Shown: piece after piece, positions 36,870 to 45,010 of the stretch
Layout: each line of letters begins with the position of its first letter
How positions within the stretch are numbered: the first letter of the stretch is position 1
Source of the DNA: Leptospira noguchii serovar Panama str. CZ214
Lineage (GTDB): Bacteria > Spirochaetota > Leptospiria > Leptospirales > Leptospiraceae
Length of the DNA stretch: 64,000 bases
Assembly: GCF_000306255.2 (NCBI RefSeq)
Contig: NZ_AKWY02000034.1
Coordinates: 620,001-684,000 of the forward strand
Direction of reading: 5' to 3'
The notes under the pieces: generated by a model
What the model was told of the DNA's origin: nothing
The model's input: only the letters and a program-made list of their open reading frames with translations
Database searches by the model: none
Program-made: the position numbers and the translations under genes

Positions 36870-37021
36870 TGCGACTCTCTCAGGTTCGAGATAGTTTTTT
36901 GATCTTCTAATGTTTCTCTTTCATGCTTTTTTAGATCATCAAAGAAGAGAGATTTTCGAATATTATACAAAAGTTGAGTCACTTCTTCGTATCTTTGGAT
37001 CGTTTTAATTTGAATGCTCAT
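36866..37021 (-). CDS. Small helical protein, 51 residues
   Basis: ATG at 37021, with AAGAAGGAG about 15 bases upstream. Charged helical product (QRYEEVTQLLYNIRKSLFF). Coupled to both neighbours by overlaps. Unknown. Confidence 0.5.
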   Translation of the reverse strand: MSIQIKTIQRYEEVTQLLYNIRKSLFFDDLKKHERETLEDQKTISNLRESH

Positions 37022-37198
37022 TGCTTTCTGTTCTCCTTCTTAACTCGACATAGTATTTTCGCATCCGTTCAGTTTTTAAGTAGTCTGGAAGATCCTTCCA
37101 ACGTCTTGGAGTCCAACCGCGACGAAGGAAGTTTTCACAGTGATTATCCAAAGATCCTCCGAGCGTTTTAAATCAATGGGATCCTCTTCGTGGCTCAT
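37005..37198 (-). pseudogene. Small early gene with probable frameshift
   Basis: ATG 37198 starts MSHEEDPIDLKRSEDLW; a second frame from TTG 37151 gives DNHCENFLRRGWTPRRWKD and runs to 37005. Adding one T in the CTTTGG run joins them into a natural-looking protein of about 64 residues. Alternatively the second part is its own gene from the TTG, which has GGAGGA upstream. Unknown function. Confidence 0.45.
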
Positions 37199-37200
37199 AA

Positions 37201-37350
37201 CTAAAGTCCTGACTCAGTCGGATATTTATCCAGGATCCATTCCACGAGATAAAATATCTGATCAACATTGTCGCTTTGGTTTGAATCTGTTGCTGCAAGG
37301 TCTTGGATGGTTTCCAAAACCTTGCGAACTTTTAGCGGAAGTTCGTTCAT
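37201..37350 (-). CDS. Small protein, 49 residues
   Basis: ATG 37350 overlaps the stop of the Gam C-terminal frame (ATGA). Product [19 protein letters not shown]... is acidic and helical. Unknown early prophage protein. Confidence 0.5.
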   Translation of the reverse strand: MNELPLKVRKVLETIQDLAATDSNQSDNVDQIFYLVEWILDKYPTESGL

Positions 37351-37941
37351 GCGGCGTCTCCGATCGCTTCGATTTCTACATCCGTTTCGGATGGAGAGAT
37401 GTATAAACGCTCGGATTCTTCGTTGAGTTCTACCCCGATTTTTTGCATTGCCTTCAATGGTTCCGCAAGGATCTGTTCTTTGTTCAACTCCAACTTAACT
37501 CGAAGGAAGACACCGCTTAATCGAGAAACGAGACTGTTAAACTTTTGAGAAGACCATTCTCTGAAAGAATTCTATCAAAGAGTTTTTGCGTTGCCCGTGT
37601 CTTGACACTTGCCGGAATTCTTCTCAACTTTAAAATACCTGTGGTCAATTTGCAGGTTTTATACTCTGGATCAGGAAAGAGATCTTCCTTATGATGATCC
37701 ACGAAGTGCTTTATCCCAGCCGCAATGTGTTGGATTTTTAAGTCCAATGGGGAAATCTTTTCCTGAAGATCGTTTTGGAGCTTGCTGATTTGGTCGTCTG
37801 TCTCGCTCGTGATTCGATCTCTCTGGCGTTTGAACTCCCCAAGCTGTTGCACACGGCTTGGGTGAGGTCATCGCGGTTTACGTAGTTGTTATCCGGTAAA
37901 TCAACTAATGTATTTTTACTCGTCTTTTCCTTTTTAGCCAC
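37347..37941 (-). pseudogene. gam: Mu Gam-like host-nuclease inhibitor, two frameshifts
   Basis: GTG 37941 has AGGAGG five bases upstream. Frame 1 gives [13 protein letters not shown]; an extra GT in GTGTG (37850-37854) shifts to the frame with [20 protein letters not shown] and [21 protein letters not shown] missing A in an A-run (37543-37546) then shifts to [15 protein letters not shown] and ends at 37347. The repaired product, about 197 residues, follows Mu Gam, which binds DNA ends and shields them from RecBCD. As read, no full-length Gam can be made. Confidence 0.7.
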
Positions 37942-37950
37942 GATGACCTC

Positions 37951-38118
37951 CTATTCTTTCGGTTCCGAATTCTCAGGAGTCATGTCTACTGCGACTCCGC
38001 TTGCAGAGGAAGGAATGACTTTAGCAGGTGGAACCTGATTCTTTAGCTTCTTCTTCTTTCCCGTTTTTTTGGTAGCGACTTTCTTCTTCGCAACCTTTTT
38101 CTTCTTTGCAATCGCCAT
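37951..38118 (-). CDS. Lysine-rich histone-like small protein
   Basis: 55 residues, missed by length cut-offs. ATG at 38118 with GGAAGGAG eight bases upstream. The first 27 residues are almost all Lys, Ala and Thr (AKKKKVAKKKVATKK), like the tail of histone H1 or bacterial HctB/AlgP proteins; the remainder is acidic. DNA or RNA compaction is inferred from composition. Lies between the coiled-coil gene and gam. Confidence 0.6.
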   Translation of the reverse strand: MAIAKKKKVAKKKVATKKTGKKKKLKNQVPPAKVIPSSASGVAVDMTPENSEPKE

Positions 38119-38133
38119 ACGTTTCTCCTTCCT

Positions 38134-38460
38134 TTATACCGCGACTTGATCCACGACGAATTCACCCAAAGCAGATTGAAGATCCTTCAATTCACTTTCG
38201 AGTGACTTGAGATTTTTCTTTTGCTCTTCCTTTGCGGTTTTCAATCGATCTTTTACGGTTTTGATTTTGTCATCGATCGCTTGAATCTTTACTTTCTTTT
38301 CCTCTTCTAAAAGCTGGATCGTTTCTTTCTTCTCCTCCTCTAAAAGTGTAACCTCAGTTTCAAGATCTCCCGAATTCGTTTTAAATTCAGAGATCTGTTT
38401 TTTGACTTCAGCTACTCTTTGCAGAGCGTTATTGTGTTCTTCCTGGTTTGCGATTTTCAT
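38134..38460 (-). CDS. Coiled-coil early protein
   Basis: ATG at 38460 (MKIANQEEHNNALQRV) with GAGAGGTAAC upstream; a further ATG at 38472 is less likely. Nearly the whole 108-residue chain is a Glu/Lys coiled coil with repeats of LLEEEKK. No known function; sits between MuB and gam. Confidence 0.65.
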   Translation of the reverse strand: MKIANQEEHNNALQRVAEVKKQISEFKTNSGDLETEVTLLEEEKKETIQLLEEEKKVKIQAIDDKIKTVKDRLKTAKEEQKKNLKSLESELKDLQSALGEFVVDQVAV

Positions 38461-38487
38461 GTTACCTCTCAATATTAAAATATTGCG

Positions 38488-39492
38488 TTATTCGTTTGCT
38501 GTTCTTAGGAGGACTTCCGCAGACTGAACATCACCCGGTGAACGATCTCTGATTAGATCTATAGCCGCTTCGAACGTCATCTTTTGACCGTCAAGACTCA
38601 GTCTTGATTTCTTAATGTCACTTTCGTCACCGCTTAGATATGTAGAGATTGCGGCTTTGCTTAATTCTTTACCCGTAATTTCTCGAACTCTTCTTGCTAC
38701 TTCACGTTGAGTGATCTTAAGTTTTTTGAGTATTTCTCCAAAGGATTGTGGAAAGATGATCTTTGCTTGATCATAAGTGAGAACTCGATTCCATCCAGGG
38801 AATGTTCTCTCGATTTTTTGGATCTGATGTTTCACTCCGAGTGGAGTCGGGAATGTGTTCTGGATAAAAATCTGACGAGACTTTTGTCCATTCTGTCCAG
38901 ACTCGAATTTGACTTCGAAAGCTCGCTCTGCGAATGAAAGAACTTCGTTGTCTTTAAGCGGTTCCAAATTCGTCTTGCGAATTCTCCATCCAATCTCTTG
39001 AGTCTTAATCAAAGAGCGAAGCCAAGGGCCTTCGTTTTTTCCAAACATGACGATTGAGAAAAGATTTTCTTTTTCGGGAATGCTAATCTCATGAATCTTT
39101 TTTAGGTCTCTAAGAAGTTTGCCAGAGAGAGCCTGTGACTCATCGAATAATAGAACGATCTTACGCTTTCGTTTAAAAGCGGCAGTAAGGATCTCTCTAA
39201 GAATCAGTTGTTTCGCATGAGCGTTTCCGGGAATTTCTCTATCCGGACTAAGTTCAGAGATCATCACTTTCATAATCTGATTGATGTTGTAATCGAAACT
39301 TTCATAGCATCTTCCCATTTCAATTACTTGAAACCTATTCGGATAATCGCGCCAAAAATGTAGCATGTGTTCGTATAGAAACGTCTTACCTGCGCCAACA
39401 TGTCCGACGACGCACTCCCAACCGGAACTGTCGACGGCATGCTTGATTGCTCTAATTACCCTATTTGTGTTTTCCGTATCTACAAAACTCAT
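38488..39492 (-). CDS. MuB-type AAA+ ATPase, transposition target protein
   Basis: 334 residues. Walker A GHVGAGKT (30-37) and Walker B IVLLFDES (D117, E118) mark a MuB/TnsC/IstB ATPase. A Cro-like HTH lies at the C-terminus (about 251-290, LKITQREVARRVREITGKELS), while in Mu B the HTH is N-terminal. The protein should bind target DNA, activate the transposase and give target immunity. Start overlaps the transposase stop (4 bases). Confidence 0.85.
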   Translation of the reverse strand: MSFVDTENTNRVIRAIKHAVDSSGWECVVGHVGAGKTFLYEHMLHFWRDYPNRFQVIEMGRCYESFDYNINQIMKVMISELSPDREIPGNAHAKQLILREILTAAFKRKRKIVLLFDESQALSGKLLRDLKKIHEISIPEKENLFSIVMFGKNEGPWLRSLIKTQEIGWRIRKTNLEPLKDNEVLSFAERAFEVKFESGQNGQKSRQIFIQNTFPTPLGVKHQIQKIERTFPGWNRVLTYDQAKIIFPQSFGEILKKLKITQREVARRVREITGKELSKAAISTYLSGDESDIKKSRLSLDGQKMTFEAAIDLIRDRSPGDVQSAEVLLRTANE

Positions 39493-41237
39493 TCCGCGTT
39501 CTCCTTAGAATCGTTAGATTCAAAATCAATGTTATTCAGAATATTCAAAAGTTCATATATTTCTTGGTTAGTAATCGAGCCTTTGAGGGCAAGGCTTGAA
39601 TTCAGTCGTCCCTGGACGGCTTCAAAAAGTTCAACTGGCATTTCGGAACGATAGATTAAAAGACGTCGTTCGATGTAGCTCCACGCCGATTCCAATTCGG
39701 TGAACTCACTTGGTGCCATCGTTGCGGGAGTTTCGACAGGGACTGAATTTGCAGGAAAGTATCGTAGGTTTTCCATTTCTGCTTCTGGATAAAGATCTTC
39801 GATCGTAAAAATTTTACGTTGTCTCTTGGCGCCATCACGGATATCTTCACGTAACTTCATACGATCGGTTTTCAGCCATGTGTCCGATGATTGCGTTTGG
39901 TATCCTGTATGTTGCGATATACTTCTTGCTCCGTCCGGATTGCAAATATAAAGATTTCCTAATTTATCCTCTGCTACGAGATTTCCTTCGCGGTCTCTGA
40001 AGAGAGTGACGTTTTGGCCTACCAAATCCAAAGCGACTCCATAGGAATGATTTCGATATTCGATACAGCCGTAATTGTTGACGACTCGATTATCGAATGT
40101 TACTGTAGCGTCGTAAAAGTTTTGCTCTGTAATTCGCCTGATTGGTTTGTCTTTTGTTCCTGCAAGCCAGAGATCAAATCGTCCACTGATTTGATTTTCG
40201 TGAATGGTATATAACGTTAGAAAATCATTCAATTCCTTGAGGTCTGCAAACTTCTTGCCGTCGATCGCGGGTTCTATGATGTTTTTATAAATTCCGATTC
40301 TACGTTCGACTGGACCTTTTGCTTTGGGCCGCCCTGGTGTGTGTGTTTTAACGATGATTCCACCGAGTCGCGTAAGTGCGTTTTTAGCACCTTTGAGTCC
40401 AGACCCCTTGTCGTTATAAAGATATTCTGGAGTTCCTTCAAATGGGTTCCGGCGATCGACTTTAGGCATCCAAGCGCGCTTGAAAAAATCAAAGTAGTCC
40501 GCCGTATTCTCGCCCCGATGTTTCGCTCCTGGCGTAATCGCCTTTCCGCCATAGGCCCAAAGATAAAATACTTTTGAGTAAACATCTACGAGAGAATAAA
40601 TCCACACTTTGATCAGGTTGTCTTTGAGCATTGCGGTCTCTTCGTCTTTGTCGTCCAGAAACCAGCGGCGTTCGATTTTACCGCGTGGGTTTAAAAAATA
40701 CCTGGCTGCAACGGACGCGTCGACCATGTGCGTAGAATTCGAATACGGTTCTTTCCACGTTCGTGATGCCTCTTCCGATTGCATTTCATGACGTCCGAGA
40801 CCGAGACGGTTCAACCACCGGTTTGCGGTGGATTCGGTCCAAGGCAGTTGTATCTGTCCGCTGTTTCGTGCCCTCCTTAACGCAAGTTTCATTGAGAGTG
40901 GTTTCGGATTTTTGCCAGACAGATTTGAATAAACAATCTCGGCAATTATCTTCGCTTCAGTTTCCCGGAGATCCATTCGTTCAGGATTTAGATTTGATTT
41001 TCGCTTTGATTTTATCTGACCTGAGACGACGGCTAACTCTGATCCAATATTAAATTTTTCGAATCTTCTACGGATTGCGTCTTCCGACAACCCAAAGGTG
41101 GCGGCTGCTTTACGCATCATTTCACCTTTGGAATGTTTTGACGGAGCCTCTTTCCAAGCCGAATAGAATTCGTAAAACAAATCTGGATCTAATTGTTTCA
41201 CTCTTGCGTCTCTCCTTGAAAAATATGGCTCGACCAC
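39489..41237 (-). CDS. MuA-type DDE transposase
   Basis: 582 residues. N-terminal HTH region (about 35-65, RKAAATFGLSEDAIRRRFEK), RNase H-fold core with D173 (STHMVDAS), D276 (LYNDKGSG) and E311 (GPVERRIGIYKN), then a Mu-transposase C-terminal beta domain (IEYRNHSYGVALD). It cuts and joins the prophage ends during replicative transposition. The last residues would contact MuB. Overlaps the upstream gene by 40 bases. Confidence 0.9.
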   Translation of the reverse strand: MVEPYFSRRDARVKQLDPDLFYEFYSAWKEAPSKHSKGEMMRKAAATFGLSEDAIRRRFEKFNIGSELAVVSGQIKSKRKSNLNPERMDLRETEAKIIAEIVYSNLSGKNPKPLSMKLALRRARNSGQIQLPWTESTANRWLNRLGLGRHEMQSEEASRTWKEPYSNSTHMVDASVAARYFLNPRGKIERRWFLDDKDEETAMLKDNLIKVWIYSLVDVYSKVFYLWAYGGKAITPGAKHRGENTADYFDFFKRAWMPKVDRRNPFEGTPEYLYNDKGSGLKGAKNALTRLGGIIVKTHTPGRPKAKGPVERRIGIYKNIIEPAIDGKKFADLKELNDFLTLYTIHENQISGRFDLWLAGTKDKPIRRITEQNFYDATVTFDNRVVNNYGCIEYRNHSYGVALDLVGQNVTLFRDREGNLVAEDKLGNLYICNPDGARSISQHTGYQTQSSDTWLKTDRMKLREDIRDGAKRQRKIFTIEDLYPEAEMENLRYFPANSVPVETPATMAPSEFTELESAWSYIERRLLIYRSEMPVELFEAVQGRLNSSLALKGSITNQEIYELLNILNNIDFESNDSKENAE

Positions 41238-42076
41238 GCCATCTTTAATGTTTTGAGCGAGATTTCCATTGTCGCGATTGTTCGAGATAGATAGATTCCT
41301 AACCCACCGTTTCGAGATTCTTCCGGGATGGATTCAATTCGTTGCAGCGCGTCAAGGATCGATGCGTTACACTCATCGATAATTTTTTCCGCCTCTCTTT
41401 GACTCTTGATTTTTAGGAGTTTATCCGGATCGATGTCCTTGGATTTCCGAAGAACATCAATTTGGTCGTCTTTCTTCTGGATCGACTTTTCCAGGGTTGC
41501 TTGTTTTTTTCGGAGGAGTTCCGCTTCGGCCTTTACGGTTTGATTTTCCGTTTCCAGGGATTTGATTTTTTTCTTTGAAGAATTTTCTAAAGAGGAAATC
41601 CGCTCCTCTAAAAACTCTTCCGCGGAAACGACTGTTCCGTCGGAAAGGGTTAAGGTTTCCCCTTCGAGTTGTTTGAGTCGGACTTCCTTGGCAGCTTGCA
41701 GGAATCGTTTCGGAGATGCTTCCATGAGTTGTTTAACTCGGTCACCCAGTCCAAACGATTCGATCGCATTCACATATTCTAATGCAACTCTGCCGCTCAT
41801 ATCGAGTTCTTGCTCTACGCAGTCATGAAATCCGGAATATCCAAGCTCATGAAACAGTTCGAGGTTGCGAATTGCTGTTAATGAGAGAGCGGTTTGAAAG
41901 ATGTTCACCCTGGCTTGAGTGATATACAATTGAGCCAAGGCCTTTCGCTGTTCCGGCGAGAACTCTCTCGCCTCGCTTGCGCTCGGAATTGTCAGGGCCG
42001 TTTCCGGTTGCGATACGTTGTTGTCCGAGTCTTCTATTTCGTCTTTGTATTCGTCTAACGCTGATTTGGTTGTCAT
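41198..42076 (-). CDS. Prophage early protein with coiled coil
   Basis: 292 residues. N-terminal helical domain (about 40-125, FHELGYSGFHDCVEQELDMSG) like a DUF3102-type protein, a long coiled coil (about 165-225) and a C-terminal helical part. Not a known enzyme. Overlaps the start of the transposase gene, so translation is coupled and it may be a transposition accessory. Confidence 0.6.
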   Translation of the reverse strand: MTTKSALDEYKDEIEDSDNNVSQPETALTIPSASEAREFSPEQRKALAQLYITQARVNIFQTALSLTAIRNLELFHELGYSGFHDCVEQELDMSGRVALEYVNAIESFGLGDRVKQLMEASPKRFLQAAKEVRLKQLEGETLTLSDGTVVSAEEFLEERISSLENSSKKKIKSLETENQTVKAEAELLRKKQATLEKSIQKKDDQIDVLRKSKDIDPDKLLKIKSQREAEKIIDECNASILDALQRIESIPEESRNGGLGIYLSRTIATMEISLKTLKMAWSSHIFQGETQE

Positions 42077-42091
42077 ATTCTACCCATTTGA

Positions 42092-42418
42092 TTAAGTTTG
42101 ATCTTTGAGTTCGTTGGCCGTGTTGCCTAACTCTCGTTTTCGTTCCGCATCTCGTTTCCAGATTGCTCGGACTTCTTCGATGGAGATTCCAAATTCCATT
42201 TCTAAAATCTGAATATGAGCTTTTGTGTTTCGCTTGCCGGATATAACACGGGATAGGTCTCCCTGGTTTACGTTATATGCCATCGAGATTGCACGTAATG
42301 TATTCCTACCTTCTCTAATCTTACAGATTTTCAATAACTCTAATGGCAAATGTCTGCCTCTGGGAATACGTGCCATCATTAGGCTTTTTTTTAATGATGG
42401 CATATTTTCATTTTCCAT
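42092..42418 (-). CDS. HTH regulator, Ner/Cro-like
   Basis: 108 residues from ATG 42418 (MENENMPSLKKS), with AGGAGG four bases upstream. HTH in TLRAISMAYNVNQGDLSRVI; the remainder is basic. Position before the transposase genes fits Mu Ner, which turns early transcription down. Confidence 0.65.
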   Translation of the reverse strand: MENENMPSLKKSLMMARIPRGRHLPLELLKICKIREGRNTLRAISMAYNVNQGDLSRVISGKRNTKAHIQILEMEFGISIEEVRAIWKRDAERKRELGNTANELKDQT

Positions 42419-42935
42419 AAATCCTCCTGAGGCTCCGTAGGTGGCTCGTAGCTTGTGCGAGTTTGATTTGAATTTTTGGAACAAGCTGCCAGCGAAAACT
42501 TTCTGAAAAAAACAAACCGTTCTCTTGGTCTGGCAAGATTAGATTTGTTTGCAGTAACTTGCGCTTTGCACGTTCGAGGGATTGTATCCCTGTCAGGAGT
42601 CTGAATTCTCCAGAAAAGAAGCTTTTGCCCGGAAGGAGGTGGATCAATATGTATACGGCTCCGGTTCCGTTAGCTTTTTTAATTTGGCTTTTACCCTCAA
42701 TCGTATCGGGGTTGAGAATGTAGATCCCGTTACATTCCTCTATGAATTGCCAGGACATTAAAATTTGAATCGTTCGGTAGATTGTTTTTTCCGAACGCTT
42801 AAGGTTTCGTGCAACGTGTGTCGGACGAAATCCAACATTAGGATTTTCTAAAAAGAATTTTGCCACCGTCAGGAGAGTCATATTCTTACCGAATCGATTA
42901 AGGGTCTCAGTTTTACGAAAGACAAATTCAAACAT
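42408..42935 (-). CDS. Winged-helix DNA-binding protein
   Basis: 175 residues with a MarR/ArsR-like winged helix near the N-terminus (GFRPTHVARNLKRSEKTIYR, then a wing with CNGIYILN). The rest is basic and unassigned. Could be a replication- or transcription-control protein. Overlaps both neighbours. Confidence 0.55.
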   Translation of the reverse strand: MFEFVFRKTETLNRFGKNMTLLTVAKFFLENPNVGFRPTHVARNLKRSEKTIYRTIQILMSWQFIEECNGIYILNPDTIEGKSQIKKANGTGAVYILIHLLPGKSFFSGEFRLLTGIQSLERAKRKLLQTNLILPDQENGLFFSESFRWQLVPKIQIKLAQATSHLRSLRRIYGK

Positions 42936-43126
42936 GTCTTACAGAGTTTGAACTGGTAAACTGTTACTGAGGACTGTCCGCATCCGGAGCATCGTGGAAT
43001 ATTTGAAATAGCAATAGTATCCGAAAAAATGCCCTCGATGGAGTTACCTCCACCGAGGGAAGAGGAATTGCCTGGGTTGCAATCAGACAAGTCGGATGTT
43101 GGAAAGATTGGATTAACAAATTTCAT
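42878..43126 (-). CDS. Small zinc-ribbon protein
   Basis: 82 residues with CSGCG and CKTC pairs near the C-terminus. Similar in layout to the 69-residue protein at 29601-29810 in the neighbouring element (C-x2-C, then VLYKLGRCRTC there and VYQFKLCKTC here). The resemblance hints at a shared module. Confidence 0.55.
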   Translation of the reverse strand: MKFVNPIFPTSDLSDCNPGNSSSLGGGNSIEGIFSDTIAISNIPRCSGCGQSSVTVYQFKLCKTCLNLSFVKLRPLIDSVRI

Positions 43127-43398
43127 GCGAATTTTTCTACCGTGTGGCTTTTTGGATTTTTCGTTTTATACCCTTCTTTGTTTTGAGGGGCTTGGGTGGA
43201 AAGTTCCGTAGGCAGAATGTGCAGACGAATGTATTGAGATAGCTCTTCTCCGTTGAGCTTTTTGATGAGGGCATCCGGGACCTTGCTCCAGCAACGATCA
43301 AAAACTGTGTAGACGTTTAGTCCGTGGCCTTTCAACAGTTTAACGTGGTCGCAAAGGAAACGGCTGCGGACGCGATCATATTTTCTAAGATTAGCCAT
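43123..43398 (-). CDS. Hypothetical early protein, 91 residues
   Basis: Basic protein with two Cys; overlaps the zinc-ribbon gene by ATGA and the previous gene by eight bases. No motif recognised. Confidence 0.55.
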   Translation of the reverse strand: MANLRKYDRVRSRFLCDHVKLLKGHGLNVYTVFDRCWSKVPDALIKKLNGEELSQYIRLHILPTELSTQAPQNKEGYKTKNPKSHTVEKFA

Positions 43399-43597
43399 TT
43401 TGATTATCCTGAATTTTTTTCTTTTCTACCCACTTGGTGAATTGTTTCTTTAGTCCGGCATCATCGATGAAATATTCATAGATTGCACAACGAGAGAGTA
43501 AGATTTCTATTGGACTTTTGTCTGATGTGTTCTCGATTTTGAGCACCGAGTCAGCTACTCGTTTGCGATGTATTTTGATTCCGAGCGTTGGATTCAT
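43391..43597 (-). CDS. Hypothetical early protein, 68 residues
   Basis: Basic, helical. Start overlaps the preceding stop. Unknown. Confidence 0.55.
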   Translation of the reverse strand: MNPTLGIKIHRKRVADSVLKIENTSDKSPIEILLSRCAIYEYFIDDAGLKKQFTKWVEKKKIQDNQNG

Positions 43598-43812
43598 GCC
43601 GCGCTTCCTGTATCTTTAGTGAGAACCAGTTGGATATTTTTGAATCCTTCTGTGTTGAGTGCGGCGATCACTCTGCGATTGTTGTTTCGTCCGGCAAAAA
43701 ATTCATACGTTAATCGCTCATTTAGATTATTATGTTTTGCGAATTTACTTACGTATTTGTAACGATATACAATTTCGCGCTGAATCTCTTCCCGTTGTTG
43801 GATCGCGTTCAT
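43594..43812 (-). CDS. Hypothetical early protein, 72 residues
   Basis: Basic protein with a central region (FAKHNNLNERLTYEFFAGRN) that may be a helix-turn-helix. Overlaps both neighbours by four bases. Unknown. Confidence 0.55.
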   Translation of the reverse strand: MNAIQQREEIQREIVYRYKYVSKFAKHNNLNERLTYEFFAGRNNNRRVIAALNTEGFKNIQLVLTKDTGSAA

Positions 43813-44129
43813 GCCTTAACTCCAAGGACATGAGCATCGGCTTGAATATAGAAGCCTTCACGCGAATAGATGTTTGTATAAAAATCAATGCTTATGATTG
43901 TGATGACTACGTGTAGGAATTGCCGTGACGAATCGTATTCACTTAAACCCTTACGCATTTTTAGATTTAAGATTCGCAATCCATTTGCCTGAATCTCTTC
44001 TATGTAATTCCAAGGAATGAAATACCCAACCGCGATCCAATGGAGCGAGATTTTAAAATACGAAGGCATCCAATTTGAGAACTTCAGAAATCGGTGCATC
44101 CAATTCAGTTCAATATTCCTTGCGCTCAT
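43809..44129 (-). CDS. First gene of the leftward early operon
   Basis: 106 residues from ATG 44129 (MSARNIELNWMHRF), with AAGGAG about 12 bases upstream. Contains aromatic, partly hydrophobic segments (WIAVGYFIPWNYIEEI) and a possible membrane-associated stretch. Sits just downstream of the early promoter. Function unknown. Confidence 0.55.
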   Translation of the reverse strand: MSARNIELNWMHRFLKFSNWMPSYFKISLHWIAVGYFIPWNYIEEIQANGLRILNLKMRKGLSEYDSSRQFLHVVITIISIDFYTNIYSREGFYIQADAHVLGVKA

Positions 44130-44203
44130 TTGATTTGATTTCTCCTTGATTTTATGGCCTATTTTTCCGATGCTTTCTCTATGCACGGGGTAGCCTGTAG
44201 GTT

Positions 44204-44232
44204 AGCATAATACCGAATACGGTATTTGTCTA
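44204..44232 (-). promoter_or_regulatory. Early leftward promoter with operator O1 in its spacer
   Basis: On the minus strand -35 TAGACA (44227-44232) and -10 TATGCT (44204-44209) are 17 bases apart. The spacer is the inverted repeat ATACCGTATTCGGTAT (44210-44225). A repressor on this site would block polymerase, so this is the switch between lysogeny and early expression. Confidence 0.7.
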
Positions 44233-44242
44233 TTAAAATTTT

Positions 44243-44256
44243 TACCGAAATCGGTA
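44243..44256. promoter_or_regulatory. Operator O2
   Basis: TACCGAAATCGGTA repeats the O1 pattern TACCG-N4-CGGTA, centred 32 bases away (about three helical turns), and lies just before the repressor TTG start, allowing autoregulation. Confidence 0.65.
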
Positions 44257-44261
44257 TTTTT

Positions 44262-44648
44262 TTGAAAAAGCAAATTGAAAAATTACTACAAGTTCTAAAT
44301 ATGAATCAAAAGGAATTGGCCGACTCTTTGGAGTTATCGCCAGGGAGAATTAATGATTTAATTAATGAGAGGACTAAAGACCTTTCAGCCGAAGCAATTC
44401 GTAAGTTAAAAATTAAACATAATGTAAATCCGCTCTGGCTTTTGACTGAAGTTGGGAATATGTTTTCTGATCCCGAAGTTGAGAAAGGGCGCGATGATCA
44501 ATTGAATGCTGAGTTTCAAATAATTCAGATCCTTAGGAAACGGCCTGTTGCCAAGAGTATCGTGGACAAAATTTTAGATCTAAACCGAGATTTAACAGAG
44601 AGTGAATCGAGTGTAATACGTGCAATACTGGATAGCTGGAAAAAGTGA
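44262..44648 (+). CDS. XRE-family prophage repressor 1
   Basis: About 128 residues from TTG 44262; the open frame continues to a TTG at 44226 inside the operator. N-terminal HTH (MNQKELADSLELSPGRINDLI) then a C-terminal helical part. No Shine-Dalgarno is seen, so it may be translated from a leaderless message as some cI genes are. Transcribed away from the early operon across the two operators, as expected of a lysogeny repressor. Confidence 0.7.
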   Translation: MKKQIEKLLQVLNMNQKELADSLELSPGRINDLINERTKDLSAEAIRKLKIKHNVNPLWLLTEVGNMFSDPEVEKGRDDQLNAEFQIIQILRKRPVAKSIVDKILDLNRDLTESESSVIRAILDSWKK

Positions 44649-44843
44649 TCAACTATCACTTTTATTGATCCATGGTTTTAGAATAATGGAAGTCTCTACT
44701 GCTAAATAATGCGCTAAAACGTCGAACCTTAAGCCTGTATTTAAAAATTCGTGAATATGAGTCTTAAAAAAATCAGTAAGGATGGGGACAGACGGATGCT
44801 CGTCTTTATCGTCCAGTTTAAAATTACTATTTTGAATATCCAT
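44649..44843 (-). CDS. Small protein between the two repressors
   Basis: 64 residues from ATG 44843 (MDIQNSNFKLDDKDEHPSV); the frame continues to 45011, where it would face the second repressor's start. Unknown, and could be spurious. Confidence 0.35.
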   Translation of the reverse strand: MDIQNSNFKLDDKDEHPSVPILTDFFKTHIHEFLNTGLRFDVLAHYLAVETSIILKPWINKSDS

Positions 44844-45010
44844 CTTCCAACCCCAGTTCCCGGAATTTTTGTTGTAGCGTTTTAGTATATTAACTGCTAT
44901 AGACAAATCATGACGTCTCAGCAAAAATAATCCTTGATTGACACAAAAAAATACCGATAATAAAACACGATTCACATGCGCGAATGATTCTGTGTTATTT
45001 TTAAAAGTCA

